Shown in pieces: positions 37,429 to 44,856 of a stretch of 64,000 nucleotides of DNA. Under the pieces are notes generated by a model. The model did not search any database and had not been told where the DNA came from. It worked only from the letters and a program-made list of their open reading frames with translations. This stretch comes from Klebsiella oxytoca NBRC 105695 (GTDB taxonomy: Bacteria; Pseudomonadota; Gammaproteobacteria; Enterobacterales; Enterobacteriaceae), in the NCBI RefSeq assembly GCF_001598695.1, contig NZ_BCZK01000006.1, positions 248,001-312,000 on the forward strand. The letters are read 5' to 3'. Numbering within the stretch: position 1 is the stretch's first letter; the number at the start of each line of letters is the position of its first letter. The position numbers and the translations under genes are program-made.

Positions 37429-38031
37429 ATGCACGCGCGAGGCAATCCTGACCGCCATCGTCAGCGCCAGCAGAAGCTGAAAACGCAGGTTGATACCCGC
37501 GTGGCGGCGGCAACGGAGCAAAAAGGCATCTTGATCGTCTTCACCGGCAACGGTAAGGGCAAATCTACTGCCGCCTTTGGTACGGCAACGCGAGCCGTCG
37601 GACATGGTAAGCGCGTCGGCGTTGCCCAGTTCATTAAAGGCCAGTGGGATAATGGAGAGTACAATACGCTGCATCCTCTGGGCGTTGAGTTTCACATTAT
37701 GGGCACCGGCTTTACCTGGGAAACGCAAAACCGGGAAACGGATATGGAGGCGGCATCGGCCGTATGGCGAGAGAGTAAGCGCATGCTGGCCGATCCGAGC
37801 TACGATCTGGTGGTGCTGGATGAGCTCACGTATATGCTGGCGTATCGCTATCTGGATCCACAGGAAGTAATTGCCGCTATTGTCAATCGTCCGCCGCAGC
37901 AGAACGTGATTGTTACTGGCCGCGGCTGCCATGCCCGCCTGCTGGAGCTTGCCGATACGGTCAGCGAGCTGCGCCCGGTGAAGCACGCCTTTGACGGAGG
38001 TATTCAGGCGCAGGCAGGAATCGACTGGTAG
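37429..38031 (+). CDS. Cob(I)alamin adenosyltransferase (CobA/BtuR type)
   Basis: This enzyme transfers the adenosyl group of ATP to cob(I)alamin, making the adenosylcobalamin required by the glutamate mutase encoded upstream. The 200-residue cytoplasmic product has the P-loop FTGNGKGKST (near residues 39-48), the conserved VAQFIKGQW (near 64) and VVLDELTYML (near 124), all typical of CobA/BtuR. It lies nine bases after the mesaconase gene with AGGAG upstream, so it is part of the same operon. A housekeeping btuR presumably exists elsewhere in the genome, which would make this a dedicated paralogue. Confidence 0.93.
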   Translation: MHARGNPDRHRQRQQKLKTQVDTRVAAATEQKGILIVFTGNGKGKSTAAFGTATRAVGHGKRVGVAQFIKGQWDNGEYNTLHPLGVEFHIMGTGFTWETQNRETDMEAASAVWRESKRMLADPSYDLVVLDELTYMLAYRYLDPQEVIAAIVNRPPQQNVIVTGRGCHARLLELADTVSELRPVKHAFDGGIQAQAGIDW

Positions 38032-38080
38032 TTTGACCCGGCTCGCGCTGCGTTCTGCTCCCTGGGCTACTCTGCGCGCT

Positions 38081-38120
38081 GCTCCCGGGGGCGGCGCTCA
38101 ACGCGCCTTGCCCGGGCTAC
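38081..38120. repeat. REP-like sequences between the adenosyltransferase and lysR genes
   Basis: The segment with CCCGGGGGCGGCGCTCAACG followed by CCTTGCCCGGGCTAC has REP-type arms (CCCGGG/CCCGGG) and lies in the 133-bp gap between convergent genes. Degenerate relatives continue to about 38155. No clear T-run terminator was seen. Confidence 0.55.
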
Positions 38121-38164
38121 GGGTTCACCGCCGTTTGCGGGCCAGAAGCCCGGGTAAAGCGCCG

Positions 38165-39067
38165 TCAGGCAGCCGACACCACCGATTTTTGCAGCAGCCA
38201 GTCGCGAAATACCTGCAAATGACGGGATTCCGTTTTATCCTCCTGCCACGTCATAATAAAACGGTTACCGGTACGAATCGGCACATCGCAGGGGATCACC
38301 ATCTCACCGCTATCCAGGTCATGCTGAATGGCAAAACGCGGCAGTAGCGCGACTCCCAGATTTGAACGCACTGCCGCAATCAGCATCGAGAGCAGATCGA
38401 AACGTGGACCGATGTTGATCTGCGGGCTGGTGATATTCGACAGCGCAAACCACTCCTGCCAGCCGTGAATCCGCGTGCTTTGATGCAGCAGCGGAAATTC
38501 GCCCAGCAGCTCCTCCACCGCCAGCTTTTGCCCGGGTTCCGACAGCAGTCCGCAGCCGCACACCGGCAAAATTTCCTCTTCAAACAGATACTCCACTTCA
38601 GACCACGGCGAGCAAAAATCCTCGCGCATAATGGCGGCATCGTACTCGCGGCTCAGAAAATCACTCATGCTGGCCAGCGAATGAATATTAACGATGATGT
38701 CAGGATTTAATTTATTAAACTCGCGCAGGTTGGGGATCAGCCAGTGGGTGCTAAAGGTGGGATTAACGGCCAGTTCAAGAACCTGCACCGTCGGTTGCCA
38801 GGTCATAATCGAATTGGTATCACGCTCCAGTTTGTTCAACGTTTCTTTAACGATAGACAAATAATGCTTGCCGGCCTCATTTAAAAAAATCCTTTTTTTA
38901 GCATGATTAAATAATGACGTATGGAGGAAATCCTCCAGCGCCGTGACCTGTCGGAACACGGCGCTTTGTGTTAAAGCCAACTCTTCCGCTGCCCGGGTAT
39001 AACTTTCATGGCGAGCCACAACCTCAAAAGTCACCAGTAATTCAGTTTTCGGTATTTTTCCTCTCAT
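38165..39067 (-). CDS. LysR-family transcriptional regulator (GcvA-like)
   Basis: This is a DNA-binding regulator of 300 residues with an N-terminal winged helix-turn-helix (about 9-65; AAEELALTQSAVFRQVTALE is the recognition region) and a periplasmic-binding-protein-like effector domain (about 90-295). The segment DLLSMLIAAVRSNLGVALLP resembles the GcvA/AmpR group. The ATG at 39067 is chosen because GGAAG is well spaced before it; an ATG four codons earlier has no ribosome binding site. It is convergent with the glutamate fermentation operon, so control of that operon is likely but unproven. The effector is unknown. Confidence 0.88.
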   Translation of the reverse strand: MRGKIPKTELLVTFEVVARHESYTRAAEELALTQSAVFRQVTALEDFLHTSLFNHAKKRIFLNEAGKHYLSIVKETLNKLERDTNSIMTWQPTVQVLELAVNPTFSTHWLIPNLREFNKLNPDIIVNIHSLASMSDFLSREYDAAIMREDFCSPWSEVEYLFEEEILPVCGCGLLSEPGQKLAVEELLGEFPLLHQSTRIHGWQEWFALSNITSPQINIGPRFDLLSMLIAAVRSNLGVALLPRFAIQHDLDSGEMVIPCDVPIRTGNRFIMTWQEDKTESRHLQVFRDWLLQKSVVSAA

Positions 39068-39449
39068 AACGTCTTCCATTTACGGCGTGCAAAAATTGTT
39101 TAATAGATAAAAAAAGCGCGCAAGGACATCAGGTTAGCCCCCGGTGTTATATTTTATTTTACCGTCAGGTGTCATTGATCTATTCCATGATTAATGCATA
39201 CTATCACTGATCAAATAATAACCAATGATACCCAGGCGCTACAATAAAGACAATTTAAACAACGTGATTTCTGCACAATTAAAAGCATTAAGTTGTCAAT
39301 ATTTTTTCACGTTAACTTGTTTATTAGCGAAGACATGAAGAGAGCCAATGGGAATTAATTACCTGGCCATGGGCATAATTGAAAAATTCCGCGATCGGGC
39401 ACACATTATGAATGCTCCAGGAAAAATCTGTATTAGCCTGAATTCGAGG
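39068..39449. other. Intergenic region upstream of the lysR gene
   Basis: This 382-bp AT-rich stretch lies between two minus-strand regulator genes. It presumably holds the lysR promoter. LysR-type T-N11-A motifs may be present, but none is distinctive enough to name. A 39-codon frame at 39348 (plus strand) overlaps the araC end in antisense and is not supported. Confidence 0.5.
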
Positions 39450-40142
39450 CTAACCGATGCGAGGTGAAGATCTCCAGAGGTTCCGTTCGCGGAACGACTG
39501 GGGGGTCGTGCGGTGAGCAGCGCGGAACACCCGACAAAAGTAGCTGGTTTGCGCAAACTGAAGCTTACGCGCCACGCTGTCTATGGAATTAGCCGGGTCC
39601 CCGAGCAGCTCTCCGGCACGCTGCATTTTCTTCTGATTGACCCACACCTTAAAATTTACGCCCTGACGCTTTTTAAAAAAACGGCTGAAGTAGTTAGCGC
39701 TGAGACAAACATGGGCGGCAACAGATTCCAGAGACAGCTCATCATATAAATGTTCATCAATATAGCGCAGCGCAGCCGCCAGTTTTATTTCATGCGGCGA
39801 TTTTTGCGCATAATAAAAAGTGCTCTTTTGTCGCGCCTGTCTCGCACCTTCCTCCTCTGCTTCTTCCATCGCTGAGTAATGACTAACGATGAAATGCAGA
39901 AGCCTTATCGCCGCCGAGCGATGATTATTATCGGTTGCTGCTCGATGGTCAAAAATAATATACCCGCATATTTTATTGCTTTGAACCAGCGGTAGGGAAA
40001 AGAACTCTGCCCCCGCATAGCAATCGGGCAAGCGACCGTCGGTTACCTTAATAACCGTCGCCGTCAGCCCCGTTGCCCGCGAAAAAACATCTGTTAACGA
40101 ACTAAAAAAAACGATGCCATTATCCCTTTTATTTTCCGCCAT
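39450..40142 (-). CDS. AraC-family regulator, PocR-like with shortened sensor domain
   Basis: This is a 230-residue activator of the AraC family. The C-terminal half (about 125-225) carries two helix-turn-helix motifs (SLESVAAHVCLSANYFSRFF and the later ARKLQFAQTSYFCRVFR). It is closely similar to PocR, the regulator of cobalamin and propanediol genes. The N-terminal part keeps PocR-like pieces (SRATGLTATVIKV and CYAGAEFFSLPL...ICGYIIF) but lacks the Cys-rich segment found between them in PocR. The start at 40142 has GGAGAATAAG upstream; an earlier ATG at 40229 lacks one. It is divergent from the otn-like operon and is a candidate regulator of either neighbouring operon. Confidence 0.85.
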   Translation of the reverse strand: MAENKRDNGIVFFSSLTDVFSRATGLTATVIKVTDGRLPDCYAGAEFFSLPLVQSNKICGYIIFDHRAATDNNHRSAAIRLLHFIVSHYSAMEEAEEEGARQARQKSTFYYAQKSPHEIKLAAALRYIDEHLYDELSLESVAAHVCLSANYFSRFFKKRQGVNFKVWVNQKKMQRAGELLGDPANSIDSVARKLQFAQTSYFCRVFRAAHRTTPQSFRERNLWRSSPRIG

Positions 40143-40286
40143 CTTATTCTCCGTAAGCTTTTGTAAGCGGTTAATATGCAAAATATTACGGATAAAAAGG
40201 ATGATGACTGACGCAAAAAATAATCTCATTTAAACAGATGAATATGATCAAAATGCACAACCGTTACGCCGGTTCAGGAGGTCGAT

Positions 40287-40311
40287 GCCTGAGAGCTGCC
40301 CGCGCTCAGGC
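40287..40311. repeat. Inverted repeat in the araC-otnK intergenic region
   Basis: Seven-base arms GCCTGAG and CTCAGGC are separated by 11 bases. There is no T run. It could be a REP remnant or a regulator site. Confidence 0.4.
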
Positions 40312-40440
40312 GGCCAGCGTTCTCAAACTTTAACGAATCTTCACAGAAAACTGTGAGCACAAATTTCTGACCGACAAATGATTAATTGTTATATTTCATA
40401 CAGTTATAAAAATACCATGCGTTTTCGTGATGTTGTTGTT

Positions 40441-40456
40441 TGTGAGAATCATCATG
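40441..40456 (+). promoter_or_regulatory. Possible CRP site upstream of otnK
   Basis: TGTGAGAATCATCATG has a perfect left half (TGTGA) and a partial right half (TCATG for TCACA). Catabolite control of a sugar-acid operon would be expected, but the match is weak. Confidence 0.35.
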
Positions 40457-40520
40457 TGAATGTGAAATGCCCTCCTGAATAATAGGTTCAATGTGAAAAC
40501 AACTTGAACGGAGTGGATCC

Positions 40521-41777
40521 ATGGCCGTCACTACAGGCGTTATCGCCGACGATTTTACCGGCGCAACGGATATAGCAAGCTTTATGGCTGAACAGGGCTG
40601 GCGAGTCGCGCTGCTGCCCGGCATGCCCGATATCACTCAGTGCTGGAACGAAGAGGTTGACGCTATCGTCATCTCGTTGAAGAGCCGCGCTTTACCGGCA
40701 GAACAGGCCGTCGCCCAGTCCCTGGCCTGCGCCCGCTGGCTAAGACAAAACGCCGGCGTCCGCCAGCTCTATTTCAAGTATTGCTCAACCTTTGACTCCA
40801 CGCCGGCGGGCAACATCGGCCCGGTAAGCGATGCGCTGATGAACGACATTCAGGCCCCGCTAATCGTTCACTGCCCCGCTCTGCCGCAAAATGGGCGCAC
40901 GGTGGTCCACGGCCATCTGTTTGTGAACGGGGTGCTGCTTAACGAATCCGGTATGGAAAAACATCCGCTAAATCCGATGACCGATGCCAGCGTACCGCGC
41001 CTGCTGGCCGCGCAGACGGCCAGCCCGGTTGGGCACATTGCTCTCAATACGATTCGCAGCGGTGTGGAAGCGGTCACTTGCGCCTTAGAACGCTATCAGA
41101 TTGAAGGAACGCGCCATGTGATTGTCGATACGCTGGACGACACCGATCTCCATACCCTGGCTCAGGCGCTGCAGGAGTATCCGCTGCTGGCCGGAGGTTC
41201 CGGTCTCGGCGGCGCGCTGGCCGCTAACGCTGGTGGTCATCCTGTTGCGTCGCCGCACCGCTTTCCCTCTCCCGCCAGAGCAGTCGTGTTCTCCGGCAGC
41301 TGTTCGACGATGAGCAACCGCCAGGTCAACCGCTATAAAGCCCAGGCGGCATCCTGTTTGCTTGACGTTGCCCGCTGCCTGTCGGATACCGAAAGCTACA
41401 GCGACGAGCTGTCTACCTGGGCGATGGCGCATATCAACGACCCGCTCGCGCCGCTACTTTATGCCACCCAGCCGCCAGAGGCGCTACAGCGCATTCAGCA
41501 GGAATACGGCGAACAGGCCGCCAGTCGGGCAATCGAACGCACTTTCGCCCGGCTGAGCGCCAAACTTCTGGCCGCAGGCGTCAACACCTTTATTGTCGCT
41601 GGCGGAGAAACCTCCGGCACCGTCGTGGAAGCGCTACAGGTGAAGCGCCTGGCCGTCGGCAGAGCGATCGCGCCGGGCGTACCCTGGGTCTTCTCCTCCG
41701 GCCTGGCGCTGGCCCTGAAGTCAGGCAACTTTGGCGACGAAGATTTCTTTTTTACGGCCCAGGAGTATCCATCATGA
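40521..41777 (+). CDS. otnK: 3-oxo-tetronate kinase OtnK (four-carbon acid sugar kinase)
   Basis: OtnK phosphorylates 3-oxo-tetronate (3-dehydro-erythronate or -threonate) at C4 with ATP. The 418-residue product is a DUF1537-family kinase with an N-terminal substrate-binding domain starting GVIADDFTGATDIAS (residues 6-20). Its C-terminal nucleotide-binding domain has FSGSCSTMSNRQ (near 255) and VAGGETSGTVVEAL (near 358). GGAG lies eight bases before the ATG. It is the first gene of an eight-gene operon and overlaps otnC by four bases. A related acid-sugar substrate cannot be excluded. Confidence 0.9.
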   Translation: MAVTTGVIADDFTGATDIASFMAEQGWRVALLPGMPDITQCWNEEVDAIVISLKSRALPAEQAVAQSLACARWLRQNAGVRQLYFKYCSTFDSTPAGNIGPVSDALMNDIQAPLIVHCPALPQNGRTVVHGHLFVNGVLLNESGMEKHPLNPMTDASVPRLLAAQTASPVGHIALNTIRSGVEAVTCALERYQIEGTRHVIVDTLDDTDLHTLAQALQEYPLLAGGSGLGGALAANAGGHPVASPHRFPSPARAVVFSGSCSTMSNRQVNRYKAQAASCLLDVARCLSDTESYSDELSTWAMAHINDPLAPLLYATQPPEALQRIQQEYGEQAASRAIERTFARLSAKLLAAGVNTFIVAGGETSGTVVEALQVKRLAVGRAIAPGVPWVFSSGLALALKSGNFGDEDFFFTAQEYPS

Positions 41778-42418
41778 ATCCGGTGAGTGAACACCAACTC
41801 CGCGAACAGCTGGTCCACTATGGGCGCTCGCTGTTTATGCGCGGCTACAGCAGCGGCGGTTCCGGCAATCTCAGCGTGAAGCTGCCGGACGGCGGCTATC
41901 TGGTGACCCCAACCAATTCCTGTCTGGGTGAACTGCAGGCCGCCACCCTGAGTCGACTGGATGCCGATGGCGTGCATCTCAGCGGCGATAAGCCGTCAAA
42001 AGAGGTCCCTATGCATCTGGCGTGGTACCGCCACCGGCCTTCCTGCGGGGCCGTAGTACATCTGCACTCTCCGTGGCTGACCGCGCTCTCCTGTCTACCG
42101 TGCGCCACGCCGGAAAACTGCCTGCCGCCGCTAACGCCGTACTACGTGATGCGCGTCGGACGGCTGCCGCTGCTGCCCTATTTCAAACCCGGACACGAGG
42201 GCATTGCCAGCGCGCTCAGTGACATCGCCGCAGACCATACGGCGGCGCTACTGGCCAACCACGGGCCGGTAGTGAGCGGTCGCTCGCTGCGCGAGGCGGT
42301 GTTTAACGCCGAAGAACTGGAAGACAGCGCCCGTATCTGGCTGACCTTAAAACCGCTCGGCTATGTCCCGCTCTCAGAAGCAGCAGTGGCCGAACTCGAA
42401 CAATCCCGACCGGCCTGA
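41774..42418 (+). CDS. otnC: 3-oxo-tetronate 4-phosphate decarboxylase OtnC
   Basis: OtnC decarboxylates 3-oxo-tetronate 4-phosphate to dihydroxyacetone phosphate, which enters glycolysis. The 214-residue product has the class II aldolase/epimerase (AraD-like) fold. It contains GSGNLSVKLPDGG (near 31), zinc-ligand histidines in VVHLHSPW (near 96) and LLANHGPVVSG (near 159). It overlaps otnK by four bases, supporting sequential action, and is followed by a DeoR-type regulator after six bases. Confidence 0.9.
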   Translation: MNPVSEHQLREQLVHYGRSLFMRGYSSGGSGNLSVKLPDGGYLVTPTNSCLGELQAATLSRLDADGVHLSGDKPSKEVPMHLAWYRHRPSCGAVVHLHSPWLTALSCLPCATPENCLPPLTPYYVMRVGRLPLLPYFKPGHEGIASALSDIAADHTAALLANHGPVVSGRSLREAVFNAEELEDSARIWLTLKPLGYVPLSEAAVAELEQSRPA

Positions 42419-42424
42419 GGTGCG

Positions 42425-43234
42425 ATGATGATCCCGGAACAACGGCGCGACTTTATTTACCGCTACGTGCATGAAAAAAACGCCGCCTCCTTCAATGAAC
42501 TGGCGGAGCTGATGAGCGTGTCGCATATGACGGTACGCCGCGACATTCAGCTGCTGGAAGAAGAAGGCAAGGTTATCGCCATTAACGGCGGCGTGAAGCT
42601 CAATAACCTGCTTAAATCCGAGCTGCCGTGGCGAGAGAAAGCGGAGTTGCATCATGAAGTAAAACGCAAAATGGGCCAGCTGGCGGCGATGCTCATCGAG
42701 CCGGGTCAAACGCTCTACCTCGATGCCGGCACCTCGTTGTTTGAAGTGGCGAAAGCGGTGGCCGCCAGCCGCTGTTTTAACCTGACGGTCGTCACCAACG
42801 ACTTTTCCATCAGCCACTACCTGATGGATATGCCGCATATCACGCTCTATCACACCGGCGGCCTGGTGGACCAGCGCAACCGCTCAAGCATTGGTAAAAG
42901 CGCCGCCAGCTTTCTTCGCACCATTAATATTGACGTGGCGTTTCTGAGCTCCTCTTCGTGGGATACCGAACGCGGGATGTCAACGCCGAGCGAAGGGAAA
43001 GCCTCGGTCAAGGAGGCGGTGCTCACCGTTTCCCGGCGTCGGGTACTGGTCTGCGATAGCAGTAAATTTGGCAAATACGGCATGTTCCATATCTGCGGGC
43101 TGGAGCAATTGACCGATATTGTTTCTGATAACCGGCTACCGGAGGATGCGCAACACACTATTGCCAGCCAGGGGGTGAAACTGCATCTGGTAGATAGCCG
43201 GGAGGGAGCGCATCATGCTGAAGCTCGCGGCTAA
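42425..43234 (+). CDS. DeoR/GlpR-family transcriptional repressor
   Basis: This is a regulator of about 269 residues with an N-terminal DeoR helix-turn-helix (SFNELAELMSVSHMTVRRDI, residues 22-41) and a C-terminal ISOCOT sugar-phosphate sensing domain (about 80-255; YLDAGTSLFEVA and LVCDSSKFGKYGMFHI are recognisable). It is embedded in the operon between otnC and otnI, so local autoregulation by a pathway phosphate intermediate is likely. Two adjacent ATG codons are possible; the second (42428) is slightly better spaced from GAGG. The 3' end overlaps otnI by 20 bases. Confidence 0.9.
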   Translation: MMIPEQRRDFIYRYVHEKNAASFNELAELMSVSHMTVRRDIQLLEEEGKVIAINGGVKLNNLLKSELPWREKAELHHEVKRKMGQLAAMLIEPGQTLYLDAGTSLFEVAKAVAASRCFNLTVVTNDFSISHYLMDMPHITLYHTGGLVDQRNRSSIGKSAASFLRTINIDVAFLSSSSWDTERGMSTPSEGKASVKEAVLTVSRRRVLVCDSSKFGKYGMFHICGLEQLTDIVSDNRLPEDAQHTIASQGVKLHLVDSREGAHHAEARG

Positions 43235-43991
43235 CCTCGACTGGCTATTTACCGATTTACCGATAGCGGCCCGTTTCCAGGCGGCAAAAGCGGCCGGTTT
43301 TCACGGTATTGAAGGGCTATTTCTCTGGCAACACCCGCTGGAACAGCTGCAGGCGGCACAGCGGCAAACGTCTCTACCGCTGGTGCTGATGAACGCTCCG
43401 GCAGGCAACTGGTCTCAGGGTGAACGCGGGCTGGCAGCGCTACCCGGGCGCGAAGAGGAGTTTCACCGCAGTCTGGAGCGGGCTCGTCATTATGCCACGG
43501 CGCTGGGCTGCCGCCGGGTTCACGTTATGGCGGGCTTGCGCTGCGATGCTCTGACGCATCAGGCCCAGCTTGAGCTCTTGCGCAACAGGCTGCGTATCGC
43601 CTGCGATGTGCTGGCTGTTGCGGGAATAGACGTGCTGATTGAACCATTAAACTCGCAGGATATGCCCGGCTATTTTATTGATAGCTTTCCGCTGGCCGCA
43701 GCAATCATTGACCAGGTCGCCAGGAACAATATCGGTTTACAGTTTGATATTTATCACTGCCAGAAAATTCACGGCAACGTCGCCAAAAATATTGAACGCT
43801 ACTTTACGCTTATCAAACATATTCAAATTGCTTCCGTTCCTTATCGCCATGAACCTGGGACCGGCGAATTAAATGAAGCATGGTTATTCGATTTTATTAA
43901 AAAAATGAACTACAAGGGCTGGATTGGTTGTGAATATCAACCCTCAACATCAGGCCCCGAATCATTACGCTGGATAACGCCTTACCTGTAA
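43215..43991 (+). CDS. otnI: 2-oxo-tetronate isomerase OtnI (hydroxypyruvate isomerase family)
   Basis: OtnI interconverts 2-oxo- and 3-oxo-tetronate in acid-sugar catabolism. The 258-residue product is a TIM-barrel enzyme of the hydroxypyruvate isomerase (Hyi/OtnI) family, with metal-ligand Glu in LIEPLNSQDMPGYF (near 142), Asp and His in LQFDIYHCQ (near 177) and Glu in GCEYQPS (near 240). It overlaps the deoR-type gene by 20 bases and is followed after 28 bases by a BKACE gene. Hydroxypyruvate itself is an alternative substrate. Confidence 0.88.
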   Translation: MLKLAANLDWLFTDLPIAARFQAAKAAGFHGIEGLFLWQHPLEQLQAAQRQTSLPLVLMNAPAGNWSQGERGLAALPGREEEFHRSLERARHYATALGCRRVHVMAGLRCDALTHQAQLELLRNRLRIACDVLAVAGIDVLIEPLNSQDMPGYFIDSFPLAAAIIDQVARNNIGLQFDIYHCQKIHGNVAKNIERYFTLIKHIQIASVPYRHEPGTGELNEAWLFDFIKKMNYKGWIGCEYQPSTSGPESLRWITPYL

Positions 43992-44019
43992 TTTTAATCT
44001 CTCTGTACCGGAGGAAAAT

Positions 44020-44856
44020 ATGTCGGATACCGTTATTATCTCGCTGGCGCCCGTTGCCGCGGATTGCCCTCGAGTCATACCCGAAGAACTGGCGCAGGAA
44101 ATACTCGCCAGCGTAGAATATGGCGCGGCGATTGTTCATCTGCACGTCCGTGATAAGCAGGGGCGTCTGACGCCGGACACCGTCGATTTTCAGGCCACAA
44201 TCGACCCTGTGATGCGCCATTCAAACCTGATAATTCAGGCCTCTACCGGCGGCGTCTCTTCGCTGTCCATCGCCGAACGCTGCGCGCCCCTGGCCTGCTC
44301 AGGAGTTGAGATGGCGTCGCTTAACGTCGGCTCCGTTAACCTTGGCGATGCCGTTTACTTTAATCCCGGCCCGGACGTCGAATATTGTGCAAGACAAATC
44401 ATCGCGCATAACATAATTCCCGAATTTGAAGTTTTCGAAATTGGCATGATTAATAACATCCTGGCTCTGCAGGAAAATATAAAATTCAAAACCCCGATGC
44501 TGTTTAATATTGTACTGGGGCATCGCGGCAGTACCCCCGCCACGATTGATACATTAATTGCCATGCGCAGCATGCTCCCCCGCGAGGCCTTATGGGGAAT
44601 AACGCATTTTGGCAGAAAGAATTTCGATATTATCGCTGCCGCGGTCGCCATGGGCGCCAGCGAGGTTCGAATTGGCTTTGAGGATAGCTATTATTTAAGC
44701 GCAGAAGAAAAAGCCCAGAATAACTATCAGCAGGTCGCCAAACTCGCCACCCTGATTCGCAGCATGGATAAGAAAGTCGCCACGCCCGACATTGCGCGGC
44801 AAATGTTATCTATTCCCCCCGGCAGCAATAACAACAGAAAGGACATTTCGCTATGA
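44020..44856 (+). CDS. Beta-keto acid cleavage enzyme (BKACE, DUF849 family)
   Basis: BKACE enzymes transfer acetyl-CoA onto a beta-keto acid and release acetoacetate plus a new CoA ester; the best-known case is 3-keto-5-aminohexanoate cleavage in lysine fermentation. The 278-residue TIM-barrel product has the zinc site IVHLHVRDKQGRLT (near 45) and conserved segments IQASTGG, EFEVFEIGMI and VRIGFEDSYYL. The substrate cannot be told from the sequence. GGAGG is well placed before the start. It overlaps the transporter gene by four bases (ATGA), so it is part of the otn-like operon. Confidence 0.88.
   Translation: MSDTVIISLAPVAADCPRVIPEELAQEILASVEYGAAIVHLHVRDKQGRLTPDTVDFQATIDPVMRHSNLIIQASTGGVSSLSIAERCAPLACSGVEMASLNVGSVNLGDAVYFNPGPDVEYCARQIIAHNIIPEFEVFEIGMINNILALQENIKFKTPMLFNIVLGHRGSTPATIDTLIAMRSMLPREALWGITHFGRKNFDIIAAAVAMGASEVRIGFEDSYYLSAEEKAQNNYQQVAKLATLIRSMDKKVATPDIARQMLSIPPGSNNNRKDISL

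Larger units (their letters stand above)
40143..40520. other. Divergent control region between araC and otnK genes
   Basis: This 378-bp region holds the promoters of the AraC regulator (minus) and the acid-sugar operon (plus). Visible elements are the palindrome at 40287-40311 and a CRP-like half-palindrome at 40441-40456. It is AT-rich near 40380-40480. No gene was seen in it. Confidence 0.55.

Noticed and set aside
39348-39467. 39-codon plus-strand frame near the end of the araC-type gene
   Set aside because: It overlaps the araC end in antisense and has only a weak ribosome binding site; evidence is insufficient.
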